From contig JBBMNZ010000100.1 of assembly GCA_037954325.1 (NCBI GenBank), forward strand, positions 62,001 through 126,000: 64,000 nucleotides of DNA, read 5' to 3'. This stretch comes from Fistularia commersonii. Its lineage: Eukaryota; Chordata; Actinopteri; Syngnathiformes; Fistulariidae. Made by a program: the position numbers and the translations under genes. Numbering within the stretch: the stretch's first letter is position 1; every line of letters begins with the position of its first letter. The notes beneath the pieces are model-generated. The model was not told the DNA's origin, ran no database searches, and saw only the letters and a list, made by a program, of their open reading frames with translations. Positions 1 through 11,267 of the stretch are shown piece by piece.

Positions 1-176
1 GAGTGGCAATAACTTTTGAATTTCATCAAGCTGGTTTCTGCTGTTGAAATATGTTGTTTAGGACATTATTCTGCACAATATATGTCAAATTCAGTGTAAT
101 CCAGCCACAAGTTTAAAAGATATAGCCATAGGGTCAAAAAATGCTTATCTCATCGAGTTGGAGCGTTTTTGATTAG

Positions 177-352
177 GAGTGGCAATAACTTTTGAATTTC
201 ATCAAGCTGGTTTCTGCTATTGAAATATGTTGTTTAGGACATGATTCTGCACAATATATGTCAAATCTAGTGCAATCCCTTCACAGGTTCAAAAGATATA
301 GCCCTAGGTTCAAAAAGTGCTTATCTCACCGAGTTGGAGCGTTTTTGATTAG
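177..352. repeat. Exemplar monomer, type T1 (CCTAGGTTC)
   Basis: This 176-bp variant has CTATTG at 41-46, GTGCAAT instead of GTGTAAT near 94-100, and CCTAGGTTC at 127-135. The last motif creates a palindromic CCTAGG (AvrII) site. It also makes a 10-bp direct repeat AGGTTCAAAA at 285-294 and 306-315, spaced 21 bp. A sister T1 form has CTGTTG, GATTTTGCAC and GTGTAAT and usually follows T5 monomers, for example at 17604. Confidence 0.85.
285..315. other. 21-bp-spaced direct repeat AGGTTCAAAA (representative)
   Basis: In T1 monomers AGGTTCAAAA occurs twice, at positions 109-118 and 130-139, exactly 21 bp apart (two DNA turns). The intervening sequence is AGATATAGCCCT-like. Other types retain a weaker version, for example GGTTTAAAAG then GGGTCAAAAA. 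This may be an ancient internal duplication or a phased A-tract element. Confidence 0.45.
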
Positions 353-893
353 GAGTGGCAATAAGTTTTGAATTTCATCAAGCTGGTTTCTGCTGTTGAA
401 ATATGTTGTTTTTAAGACATGATTCTGCACAATATATGTCAAATCTAGTGTAATCCCTTCACAGGTTCAAAAGATATAGCCATTCGTTCAAAAGTGCTTA
501 TCTCACCGAGTTGGAGCGTTTTTGATTAGGAGTGGAAATAACTTTTGAATTTCATCAAGCTGGTTTCTGCTGTTGAAATATGTTGTTTAGGACATGATTC
601 TGCACATTATATGTCAAATCTAGTGTCATCCCTTCACAGGTTTAAAAGATATAGCCCTAGGGTCAAAAAGTGCTTATCTCACCGAGTTGGAGCGTTTTTG
701 ATTAGGAGTGGCAATAACTTTTGAATTTCATCAAGCTGGTTTCTGCTTTTGAAATATGTTGTTTAGGACATGATTCTGCACAATATATGTCAAATCTAGT
801 GTAATCCCTTCACAGGTTCAAAAGATATTGCCATAGGTTCAAAAAGTGCTTATCTCACCGAGTTGGAGCGTTTTTGATTAGGAGTGGCAATAA

Positions 894-1000
894 CTTTTGA
901 ATTTCATCAAGCTGGTTTCTGCTGTTGAAATATGTTGTTTAGGACATGATTCTGCACAATATATGTCAAATCTAGTGTAATCCCTTCACAGGTTCAAAAG
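894..1000. other. 8-bp inverted repeat CTTTTGAA / TTCAAAAG (representative)
   Basis: Positions 13-20 (CTTTTGAA) and 112-119 (TTCAAAAG) of T1 and T2 monomers are exact reverse complements, with 91 bp between them. T3, T4 and T5 have TTTAAAAG in the second place and lose one base of the pairing. T6 has CTCATGAA in the first place. A longer, imperfect partner (TTCAAAAAG) lies at 133-141. Confidence 0.45.
901..931. other. Conserved short dyad ATTTCA-19-TGAAAT (representative)
   Basis: Monomer positions 20-25 (ATTTCA) and 45-50 (TGAAAT) are exact reverse complements separated by 19 bp. The arms survive the common substitution at position 43 (CTGTTG, CTATTG or CTTTTG) and are present in almost every monomer. 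They are missing in the 10-bp-deleted copy at about 32,260 and altered in T6 (GAATATATG). Dyads able to form small cruciforms or hairpins are reported for many centromeric satellites; function here is inference. Confidence 0.5.
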
Positions 1001-1008
1001 ATATAGCC

Positions 1009-1025
1009 ATTCGTTCAAAAAGTGC
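1009..1025 (+). other. CENP-B-box-like 17-mer in T2 monomers (representative site)
   Basis: The sequence ATTCGTTCAAAAAGTGC at monomer positions 128-144 matches seven of the nine essential bases of the mammalian CENP-B box core NTTCGNNNNANNCGGGN. TTCG, the central A and two of the final four bases fit; the C and one G do not. It exists only in T2 monomers, which recur across the array, as centromere-protein boxes do in some alpha-satellite monomer classes. Binding is unproven and chance similarity is quite possible. Confidence 0.3.
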
Positions 1026-4000
1026 TTATCTCACCGAGTTGGAGCGTTTTTGATTAGGAGTGGAAATAACTTTTGAATTTCATCAAGCTGGTTTCTGCTG
1101 TTGAAATATGTTGTTTAGGACATGATTCTGCACATTATATGTCAAATCTAGTGTCATCCCTTCACAGGTTTAAAAGATATAGCCCTAGGGTCAAAAAGTG
1201 CTTATCTCACCGAGTTGGAGCGTTTTTGATTAGGAGTGGCAATAACTTTTGAATTTCATCAAGCTGGTTTCTGCTGTTGAAATATGTTGTTTAGGACATT
1301 ATTCTGCACAATATATGTCAAATTCAGTGTAATCCAGCTACAAGTTTAAAAGATATAGCCCTATGGTCAAATAGTGCTTATCTCTACGAGTTGGAGCGTT
1401 TTTGATTAGGAGTGGCAATAACTTTTGAATTTCATCAAGCTGGTTTCTGCTATTGAAATATGTTGTTTAGGACATGATTCTGCATAATATATGTCAAATT
1501 CAGTGTAATCCAGCTACAAGTTTAAAAGATATAGCCATAGGGTCAAAAAATGCTTATCTCATCGAGTTGGAGCGTTTTTGATTAGGAGTGGCAATAACTT
1601 TTGAATTTCATCAAGCTGGTTTCTGCTATTGAAATATGTTGTTTAGGACATGATTCTGCACAATATATGTCAAATCTAGTGCAATCCCTTCACAGGTTCA
1701 AAAGATATAGCCCTAGGTTCAAAAAGTGCTTATCTCACCGAGTTGGAGCGTTTTTGATTAGGAGTGGCAATAAGTTTTGAATTTCATCAAGCTGGTTTCT
1801 GCTGTTGAAATATGTTGTTTTTAAGACATGATTCTGCACAATATATGTCAAATCTAGTGTAATCCCTTCACAGGTTCAAAAGATATAGCCATTCATTCAA
1901 AAAGTGCTTATCTCACCGAGTTGGAGCGTTTTTGATTAGGAGTGGCAATAACTTTTGAATTTCATCAAGCTGGTTTCTGCTGTTGAAATATGTTGTTTAG
2001 GACATGATTTTGCACAATATATGTCAAATGTTGTGTAATCCCTTCACAGGTTCAAAAGATATAGCCCTAGGTTCAAAAAGTGCTTATCTCACCGAGTTGG
2101 AGCGTTTTTGATTAGGAGTGGAAATAACTTTTGAATTTCACCAAGTTGGTTTCTGCTATTGAAATATGTTGTTTAGGACATGATTTTGCACAATATATGT
2201 CAAATTCAGTGTAATCCAGCTACAAGTTTAAAAGATAAAGCCATTGGGTCAAAAAATGCTTTTCTCACAGAGTTGGAGCGTTTTTGATTAGGAGTGGAAA
2301 TAACTTTTGAATTTCATCAAGCTGGTTTCTGCTATTGAAATATGTTGTTTAGGACATGATTCTGCATAATATATGTCAAATTCAGTGTAATCCAGCTACA
2401 AGTTTAAAAGATATAGCCATAGGGTCAAAAAATGCTTATCTCACCGAGTTGGAGCGTTTTTGATTAGGAGTGGCAATAACTTTTGAATTTCATCAAGCTG
2501 GTTTCTGCTGTTGAAATATGTTGTTTAGGACATGATTTTGCACAATATATGTCAAATCTAGTGTAATCCCTTCACAGGTTCAAAAGATATAGCCCTAGGG
2601 TCAAAAAGTGCTTATCTCACCGAGTTGGAGCGTTTTTGATTAGGAGTGGCAATAACTTTTGAATTTCATCAAGCTGGTTTCTGCTGTTGAAATATGTTGT
2701 TCAGGACATGATTCTGCACAATATATGTCAAATCTAGTGTAATCCCTTCACAGGTTCAAAAGATATAGCCATTCGTTCAAAAAGTGCTTATCTCACCGAG
2801 TTGGAGCGTTTTTGATTAGGAGTGGAAATAACTTTTGAATTTCATCTAGCTGGTTTCTGCTGTTGAAATATGTTGTCTAGGACATGATTCTGCATAATAT
2901 ATGTCAAATCTAGTGTCATCCCTTCACAGGTTTAAAAGATATAGCCCTAGGGTCAAAAAGTGCTTATCTCACCGAGTTGGAGCATTTTTGATTAGGAGTG
3001 GCAATAACTTTTGAATTTCATCAAGCTGGTTTCTGCTGTTGAAATATGTTGTTTAGGACATGATTCTGCACAATATATGTCAAATCTAGTGTAATCCCTT
3101 CACAGGTTCAAAAGATATAGCCATTCGTTCAAAAAGTGCTTATCTCACCGAGTTGGAGCGTTTTTGATTAGGAGTGGCAATAACTTTTGAATTTCATCAA
3201 GCTGGTTTCTGCTATTGAAATATGTTGTTTTGGACATGATTTTGCACAATATATGTCAAATTCAGTGTAATCCAGCTACAAGTTTAAAAGTTATAGCCCT
3301 ATGGTCAAATACTGCTTATCTCACCGAGTTGGAGCGTTTTTGATTAGGAGTGGCAATAAGTTTTGAATTTCATCAAGCTGGTTTCTGTTGTTGAAATATG
3401 TTGTTTAGGACATGATTCTGCACAATATATGTCAAATCTAGTGTAATCCCTTCACAGGTTCAAAAGATATAGCCATTTGTTCAAAAAGTGCTTATCTCAC
3501 CGAGTTGGAGCGTTTTTGATTAGGAGTGGAAATAACTTTTGAATTTCATCAAGCTGGTTTCTGCTTTTGAAATATGTTGTTTAGGACATGATTCTGCACA
3601 ATATATGTCAAATCTAGTGTCATCCCTTCACAGGTGTAAAAGATATAGCCGAAGGGTCAAAAACTGCTTATCTCACCGAGTTGGAGCGTTTTTGATTAGG
3701 AGTGGCAATAACTTTTGAATTTCATCAAGCTGGTTTCTGCTGTTGAAATATGTTGTTTAGGACATTATTCTGCACAATATATGTCAAATTCAGTGTAATC
3801 CAGCTACAAGTTTAAAAGATATAGCCCTACGGTCAAATAGTGCTTATCTCACCGAGTTGGAGCGTTTTTGATTAGGAGTGGCAATAACTTTTGAATTTCA
3901 TCAAGCTGGTTTCTGCTGTTTAAATATGTTGTTTAGGACATGATTCTTTACAATATATGTCAAATTCAGTGTCATCCCTTCACAAGTTCAAAAGATATAG

Positions 4001-6515
4001 CCATTCGTTCAAAAAGTGCTTATCTCACCGAGTTGGAGCGTTTTTGATTAGGAGTGGAAATAACTTTTGAATTTCATCAAGCTGGTTTCTGCTGTTGAAA
4101 TATGTTGTTTGGGACATGATTCTGCACAATATATGTCAAATCCAGTGTCATCCCTTCACAGGTTTAAAAGATATAGCCGAAGGGTCAAAAACTGCTTATC
4201 TCACCGAGTTGGAGCGTTTTTGATTAGGAGTGGCAATAACTTTTGAATTTCATCAAGCTGGTTTCTGCTGTTGAAATATGTTGTTTAGGACATTATTCTG
4301 CACAATATATGTCAAATTCAGCGTAATCCAGCTACAAGTTTAAAAGATATAGCCCTATGGTCAAATAGTGCTTATCTCACCGAGTTGGAGCGTTTTTGAT
4401 TAGGAGTGGCAATAACTTTTGAATTTCATCAAGCTGGTTTCTGCTATTGAAATATGTTGTTTAGGACATGATTCTGCATAATATATGTCAAATTCAGTGT
4501 AATCCAGCTACAAGTTTAAAAGATATATCCATAGGGTCAAAAAATGCTTATCTCACCGAGTTGGAGCGTTTTTGATTAGGAGTGGCAATAACTTTTGAAT
4601 TTCATCAAGCTGGTTTCTGCTATTGAAATATGTTGTTTAGGACATGATTCTGCACAATATATGTCAAATCTAGTGTAATCCCTTCACAGGTTCAAAAGAT
4701 ATAGCCATTCGTTCAAAAAGTGCTTATCTCACCGAGTTGGAGTGTTTTTGATTAGGAGTGGAAATAACTTTTGAATTTCATCAAGCTGGTTTCTGCTGTT
4801 GAAATATGTTGTTTAGGACATGATTTTGCACAATATATGTCAAATCTAGTGTCATCGCTTCACAGGTCTAAAAGATATAGCCGAAGGGTCAAAAACTGCT
4901 TATCTCACCGAGTTGGAGCGTTTTTGATTAGGAGTGGCAATAACTTTTGAATTTCATCAAGCTGGTTTCTGCTGTTGAAATATGTTGTTTAGGACATTAT
5001 TCTGCACAATATATGTCAAATTCAGTGTAATCCAGCTACAAGTTTAAAAGATATAGTCCTATGGTCAAATAGTGCTTATCTCAACGAGTTGGAGCGTTTT
5101 TGATTAGGAGTGGCAATAACTTTTGAATTTCATCAAGCTGGTTTCTGCTGTTGAAATATGTTGTTTAGGACATGATTCTGCATTATATATGTCAAATCTT
5201 GTGTAATCCCTTCACAGGTTCAAAAGATATAGCCCTAGGTTCAAAAAGTGCTTATCTCACCGAGTTGGAGCGTTTTTGATTAGGAGTGGAAATAACTTTT
5301 GAATTTCACCAAGCTGGTTTCTGCTATTGAAATATGTTATTTAGGACATGATTCTGCACAATATATGTCAAATTCAGTGTAATCCAGCTACAAGTTTAAA
5401 AGATATAGCCATAGGGTCAAAAAATGCTTTTCTAACAGAGTTGGAGCGTTTTTGATTAGGAGTGGCAATAACTTTTGAATTTCATCAAGCTGGTTTCTGC
5501 TATTGAAATATGTTGTTTAGGACATGATTCTGCATAATATATGTCAAATTCAGTGTAATCCAGCTACAAGTTTAAAAGATATAGCCATAGGGTCAAAAAA
5601 TGCTTATCTCACCGAGTTGGAGCGTTTTTGATTAGGAATGGCAATAACTTTTGAATTTCATCAAGCTGGTTTCTGCTGTTGAAATATGTTGTTTAGGACA
5701 TGATTTTGCACAATATATGTCAAATTCAGTGTAATCCAGCTACATGTTTAAAAGATATAGCCATAGGGTCAAAAAATGCTTATCTCACCGAGTTGGAGCG
5801 TTTTTGATTAGGAGTGGAAATAACTTTTGAATATCATCAAGCTGGTTTCTGCTCTTGAAATATGTTGTTTAGGACATGATTCTGCATAATATATGTCAAA
5901 TTCAGTGTAATCCAGCTACAAGTTTGTAAGATATAGCCATAGGGTCAAAAAATGCTTATCTCACCGAGTTGGAGCGTTTTTGATTAGGAGTGGCAATAAC
6001 TTTTAAATTTCATCAAGCTGGTTTCTGCTATTGAAATATGTTGTTTAGGACATGATTCTGCACAATATATGTCAAATCTAGTGCAATCCCTTCACAGGTT
6101 CAAAAGATATAGCCATTCGTTCAAAAAGTGCTTATCTCACCGAGTTGGAGCGTTTTTGATTAGGAGTGGCAATAAGTTTTGAATTTCATCAAGCTGGTTT
6201 CTGCTGTTGAAATATGTTGTTTAGGACATGATTCTGCACAATATATGTCAAATCTAGTGTAATCCCTTCACAGGTTCAAAAGATATAGCCATTCGTTCAA
6301 AAAGTGCTTATCTCTCCGAGTTGGAGCGTTTTTGATTAGGAGTGGAAATAACTTTTGAATTTCATCAAGCTGGTTTCTGCTGTTGAAATATGTTGTTTAG
6401 GACATGATTCTGCACAATATATGTCAAATCTAGTGTCATCCCTTCACAGGTTTAAAAGATATAGCCGAAGGGTCAAAAACTGCTTATCTCACCGAGTTGG
6501 AGCGTTTTTGATTAG

Positions 6516-6691
6516 GAGTGGCAATAACTTTTGAATTTCATCAAGCTGGTTTCTGCTGTTGAAATATGTTGTTTAGGACATTATTCTGCACAATATATGT
6601 CAAATTCAGTGTAATCCAGCTACAAGTTTAAAAGATATAGCCCTACGGTCAAATAGTGATTATCTCACCGAGTTGGAGCGTTTTTGATTAG
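6516..6691. repeat. Exemplar monomer, type T5 (CATTATTC, CTACGGTCAAATAG)
   Basis: This 176-bp variant combines CTGTTG at 41-46, GACATTATTC (T at position 67 instead of G), TTCAGTG, CCAGCTACAAG and CTACGGTCAAATAGTG. The next base is A (GTGATT) in many copies and C (GTGCTT) in others; older-looking copies carry CTATGG. The changes at position 67 and at 128-138 nearly always travel together, which makes T5 the most reliable phase marker for the higher-order repeats (6645, 9285, 17557, 20197 and 22837). Confidence 0.85.
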
Positions 6692-7746
6692 GAGTGGCAA
6701 TAACTTTTGAATTTCATCAAGCTGGTTTCTGCTGTTGAAATATGTTGTTTAGGACATGATTTTGCACAATATATGTCAAATCTAGTGTAATTCCTTCACA
6801 GATTCAAAAGATATAGCCCCAGGTTCAAAAACTGCTTATCTCACCGAGTTGGAGCGTTTTTGATTAGGAGTGGCAATAACTTTTGAATTTCATCAAGCTG
6901 GTTTCTGCTGTTGAAATATGTTGTTTAGGACATGATTCTCCACAATATATGTCAAATCTAGTGTAATCCCTTCACATGTTCAAAAGATATAGCCATTCGT
7001 TCAAAAAGTGCTTATCTCACCGAGTTGGAGCGTTTTTGATTAGGAGTGGAAATAACTTTTGAATTTCATCAAGCTGGTTTCTGCTATTGAAATATGTTGT
7101 TTAGGACATGATTCTGCACAATATATGTCAAATCTAGTGCAATCCCTTCACAGGTTCAAAAGATATAGCCCTAGGTTCAAAAAGTGCTTATCTCACCGAG
7201 TTGGAGCGTTTTTGATTAGGAGTGGAAATAACTTTTGAATTTCATCAAGCTGGTTTCTGCTGTTGAAATATGTTGTTTAGGACATGATTCTGCATTATAT
7301 ATGTCAAATCTTGTGTAATCCCTTCACAGGTTCAAAGATATAGCCATTCGTTCAAAAAGTGCTTATCTCACCGAGTTGGAGCGTTTTTGATTAGGAGTGG
7401 CAATAACTTTTGAATTTCATCAAGCTGGTTTCTGCTGTTGAAATATGTTGTTTAGGACATGATTCTGCACAATATATGTCAAATCTTGTGTAATCCCTTC
7501 ACAGGTTCAAAAGATATAGCCCTAGGTTCAAAAAGTGCTTATCTCACCGAGTTGGAGCGTTTTTGATTAGGAGTGGAAATAACTTTTGAATTTCACCAAG
7601 CTGGTTTCTGCTATTGAAATATGTTATTTAGGACATGATTCTGCACAATATATGTCAAATTCAGTGTAATCCAGCTACAAGTTTAAAAGATATAGACAAA
7701 GGGTCAAAAAATGCTTTTCTCACAGAGTTGGAGCGTTTTTGATTAG

Positions 7747-7922
7747 GAGTGGCAATAACTTTTGAATTTCATCAAGCTGGTTTCTGCTATTGAAATATGT
7801 TGTTTAGGACATGATTCTGCATAATATATGTCAAATTCAGTGTAATCCAGCTACAAGTTTAAAAGATATAGCCATAGGGTCAAAAAATGCTTATCTCACC
7901 GAGTTGGAGCGTTTTTGATTAG
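7747..7922. repeat. Exemplar monomer, type T4 (CCAGCTACAAG, CCATAGGG)
   Basis: This 176-bp variant has CTATTG at 41-46, CTGCATAAT near 71-79, TTCAGTG in place of TCTAGTG, CCAGCTACAAGTTTAAAAG at 101-119 and CCATAGGGTC with AAAAAATGC following. The CCAGCTAC segment adds a second AluI site (AGCT) to the monomer. T4 copies often occur in runs of two to four, for example near 11.8-12.1 and 34.5-34.8 kb. Confidence 0.85.
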
Positions 7923-10900
7923 GAATGGCAATAACTTTTGAATTTCATCAAGCTGGTTTCTGCTATTGAAATATGTTGTTTAGGACATGATTCTGCACAA
8001 TATATGTCAAATCTAGTGCAATCCCTTAACAGGTTCAAAAGATATAGCCCTAGGTTCAAAAAGTGCTTATCTCACCGAGTTGGAGCGTTTTTGATTAGGA
8101 GTGGAAATAACTTTTGAATTTCATCAAGCTGGTTTCTGCTGTTGAAATATGTTGTTTAGGACATGATTCTGCATTATATATGTCAAATCTTGTGTAATCC
8201 CTTCACAGGTTCAAAAGATATAGCCATTCGTTCAAAAAGTGCTTATCTCACCGAGTTGGAGCGTTTTTGATTAGGAGTGGCAATAACTTTTGAATTTCAT
8301 CAAGCTGGTTTCTGCTGTTGAAATATGTTGTTTAGGACATGATTCTGCACAATATATGTCAAATCTTGTGTAATCCCTTCACAGGTTCAAAAGATATAGC
8401 CCTAGGTTCAAAAAGTGCTTATCTCACCGAGTTGGAGCGTTTTTGATTAGGAGTGGAAATAACTTTTGAATTTCACCAAGCTGGTTTCTGCTATTGAAAT
8501 ATGTTATTTAGGACATGATTCTGCACAATATATGTCAAATTCAGTGTAATCCAGCTACAAGTTTAAAAGATATAGACATAGGGTCAAAAAATGCTTTTCT
8601 CACAGAGTTGGAGCGTTTTTGATTAGGAGTGGCAATAACTTTTGAATTTCATCAAGCTGGTTTCTGCTATTGAAATATGTTGTTTAGGACATGATTCTGC
8701 ATAATATATGTCAAATTCAGTGTAATCCAGCTACAAGTTTAAAAGATATAGCCATAGGGTCAAAAAATGCTTATCTCACCGAGTTGGAGCGTTTTTGATT
8801 AGGAATGGCAATAACTTTTGAATTTCATCAAGCTGGTTTCTGCTGTTGAAATATGTTGTTTAGGACATGATTTTGCACAATATATGTCAAATTCAGTGTA
8901 ATCCAGCTACATTTTTAAAAGATATAGCCATAGGGTCAAAAAATTGCTTATCTCACCGAGTTGGAGCGTTTTTGATTAGGAGTGGAAATAACTTTTGAAT
9001 ATCATCAAGCTGGTTTCTGCTCTTGAAATATGTTGTTTAGGACATGATTCTGCATAATATATGTCAAATTCAGTGTAATCCAGCTACAAGTTTGTAAGAT
9101 ATAGCCATAGGGTCAAAAAATGCTTATCTCACCGAGTTGGAGCGTTTTTGATTAGGAGTGGCAATAACTTTTGAATTTCATCAAGCTGGTTTCTGCTGTT
9201 GAAATATGTTGTTTAGGACATTATTCTGCACAATATATGTCAAATTCAGTGTAATCCAGCTACAAGTTTAAAAGATATAGCCCTACGGTCAAATAGTGAT
9301 TATCTCACCGAGTTGGAGCGTTTTTGATTAGGAGTGGCAATAACTTTTGAATTTCATCAAGCTGGTTTCTGCTGTTGAAATATGTTGTTTAGGACATGAT
9401 TTTGCACAATATATGTCAAATCTAGTGTAATTCCTTCACAGGTTCAAAAGATATAGCCCCAGGTTCAAAAACTGCTTATCTCATCGAGTTGGAGCGTTTT
9501 TGATTAGGAGTGGCAATAACTTTTGAATTTCATCAAGCTGGTTTCTGCTGTTGAAATATGTTGTTTAGGACATGATTCTGCACAATATATGTCAAATCTA
9601 GTGTCATCCCTTCACAGGTCTAAAAGATATAGCCGAAGGGTCAAAAACTGCTTATCTCACCGAGTTGGAGCGTTTTTGATTAGGAGTGGCAATAACTTTT
9701 GAATTTCATCAAGCTGGTTTCTGCTGTTGAAATATGTTGTTTAGGACATTATTCTGCACAATATATGTCAAATTCAGTGTAATCCAGCTACAAGTTTAAA
9801 AGATATAGCCCTACGGTCAAATAGTGATTATCTCACCGAGTTGGAGCGTTTTTGATTAGGAGTGGCAATAACTTTTGAATTTCATCAAGCTGGTTTCTGC
9901 TGTTGAAATATGTTGTTTAGGACATGATTTTGCACAATATATGTCAAATCTAGTGTAATTCCTTCACAGGTTCAAAAGATATAGCCCCAGGTTCAAAAAC
10001 TGCTTATCTCATCGAGTTGGAGCGTTTTTGATTAGGAGTGGCAATAACTTTTGAATTTCATCAAGCTGGTTTCTGCTGTTGAAATATGTTGTTTAAGACA
10101 TGATTCTGCACAATATATGTCAAATCTAGTGTAATCCCTTCACATGTTCAAAAGATATAGCCATTCGTTCAAAAAGTGCTTATCTCACCGAGTTGGAGCG
10201 TTTTTGATTAGGAGTGGAAATAACTTTTGAATTTCATCAAGCTGGTTCCTGCTGTTGAAATATGTTGTCTAGGACATGATTCTGCATAATATATGTCAAA
10301 TCTAGTGTCATCCCTTCACAGGTTTAAAAGATATAGCCCTTGGGTCAAAAAGTGCTTATCTCACCGAGTTGGAGCGTTTTTGATCAGGAGTGGCAATAAC
10401 TTTTGAATTTCATCAAGCTGGTTTCTGCTATTGAAATATGTTGTTTAGGACATGATTCTGTTCAATATATGTCAAATCTAGTGCAATCACTTAACAGGTT
10501 CAAAAGATATAGCCCTAGGTTCAAAAAGTGCTTATCTCACCGAGTTGGAGCGTTTTTGATTAGGAGTGGAAATAACTTTTGAATTTCATCAAGCTGGTTT
10601 CTGCTATTGAAATATGTTGTTTAGGACATGATTCTGCACAATATATGTCAAATCTAGTGCAATCCCTTCACAGGTTCAAAAGATATAGCCCTAGGTTCAA
10701 AAAGTGCTTATCTCACCGAGTTGGAGCGTTTTTGATTAGGAGTGGAAATAACTTTTGAATTTCATCAAGCTGGTTTCTGCTGTTGAAATATGTTGTTTAG
10801 GACATGATTTTGCACAATATATGTCAAATCTAGTGTCATCCCTTCACAGGTTTAAAAGATATAGCCCTAGGGTCAAAAACTGCTTATCTCACCGAGTTGG

Positions 10901-11267
10901 AGCGTTTTTGATTAGGAGTGGCAAAAACTTTTGAATTTCATCAAGCTGGTTTCTGCTGTTGAACTATGTTCTTTAGGACATTATTCTGCACAATATATGT
11001 CAAATTCAGTGTAATCCAGCTACAAGTTTAAAAGATATAGCCCTACGGTCAAATAGTGATTATCTCACCGAGTTGGAGCGTTTTTGATTAGGAGTGGCAA
11101 TAACTTTTGAATTTCATCAAGCTGGTTTCTGCTGTTGAAATATGTTGTTTAGGACATGATTTTGCACAATATATGTCAAATCTAGTGTAATCCCTTCACA
11201 GGTTCAAAAGATATAGCCCTAGGTTCAAAAAGTGCTTATCTCACCGAGTTGGAGCGTTTTTGATTAG

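Larger units (their letters stand above)
882..1057. repeat. Exemplar monomer, type T2 (ATTCGTTC)
   Basis: This 176-bp monomer serves here as the coordinate reference. It has C at position 7, CTGTTG at 41-46, GATTCTGCAC at 67-76, TCTAGTGTAATCCC at 90-103, ACAGGTTCAAAAG at 107-119 and ATTCGTTC at 128-135. Position 29-32 is AGCT, an AluI site kept in nearly all monomers. T2 is the type that carries the CENP-B-box-like 17-mer. T2 monomers recur throughout the window, typically just before a T3 monomer. Confidence 0.9.
1..5100. repeat. Sub-array I: irregular mosaic of monomer types
   Basis: No single higher-order period dominates. The block at 1-530 recurs at 1410-1940 (offset 1,409 = 8 x 176 + 1), both with GTTGTTTTTAAGAC, a 2-bp T insertion. 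A rare GCACATTAT at 604 recurs at 1129 (528 bp = 3 monomers). From about 3.4 kb, ordered T2-T3-T5 trimers occur at 3475/3651/3827, 4003/4179/4354 and 4706/4883/5058, the third set separated by an added T4. A 1-bp deletion lies near 490 (GTTCAAAAGTGC). No gene was seen. Confidence 0.8.
5100..11267. repeat. Sub-array II: 5-mer, 15-mer and 18-mer offsets
   Basis: A five-monomer block from about 7,100-7,980 is repeated at about 7,981-8,860. TGCATTATATATG occurs at 7291 and 8170, TTCACCAAG with GTTATTTAGG follows in both, and then AGGAATGGC; a 1-bp deletion near 7335 (GTTCAAAGATA) makes the offset 879. The T5 copy at 6645 recurs at 9285 (2,640 bp = 15 monomers). The rare GAATATCATC with CTCTTG at 5812 recurs at 8980 (3,168 bp = 18 monomers). 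A trimer around 9,156-9,683 is repeated at 9,684-10,211 (528 bp), both with GCCCCAGG and CTCATCGAG. No gene was seen. Confidence 0.75.

Noticed and set aside
882..1057. tRNA-like or SINE-like RNA polymerase III promoter (TGGCAATAACT as A box, GGTTCAAAAG as B box)
   Set aside because: The B-box candidate lacks the G after GGTTC and the final CC, the A-box candidate lacks the needed A, and no cloverleaf can be drawn by eye. The similarity is too weak.
901..1060. TATA-like boxes (AATATATG, GATATAG) as promoters
   Set aside because: They are simply part of every AT-rich monomer, with no downstream gene or other promoter elements.
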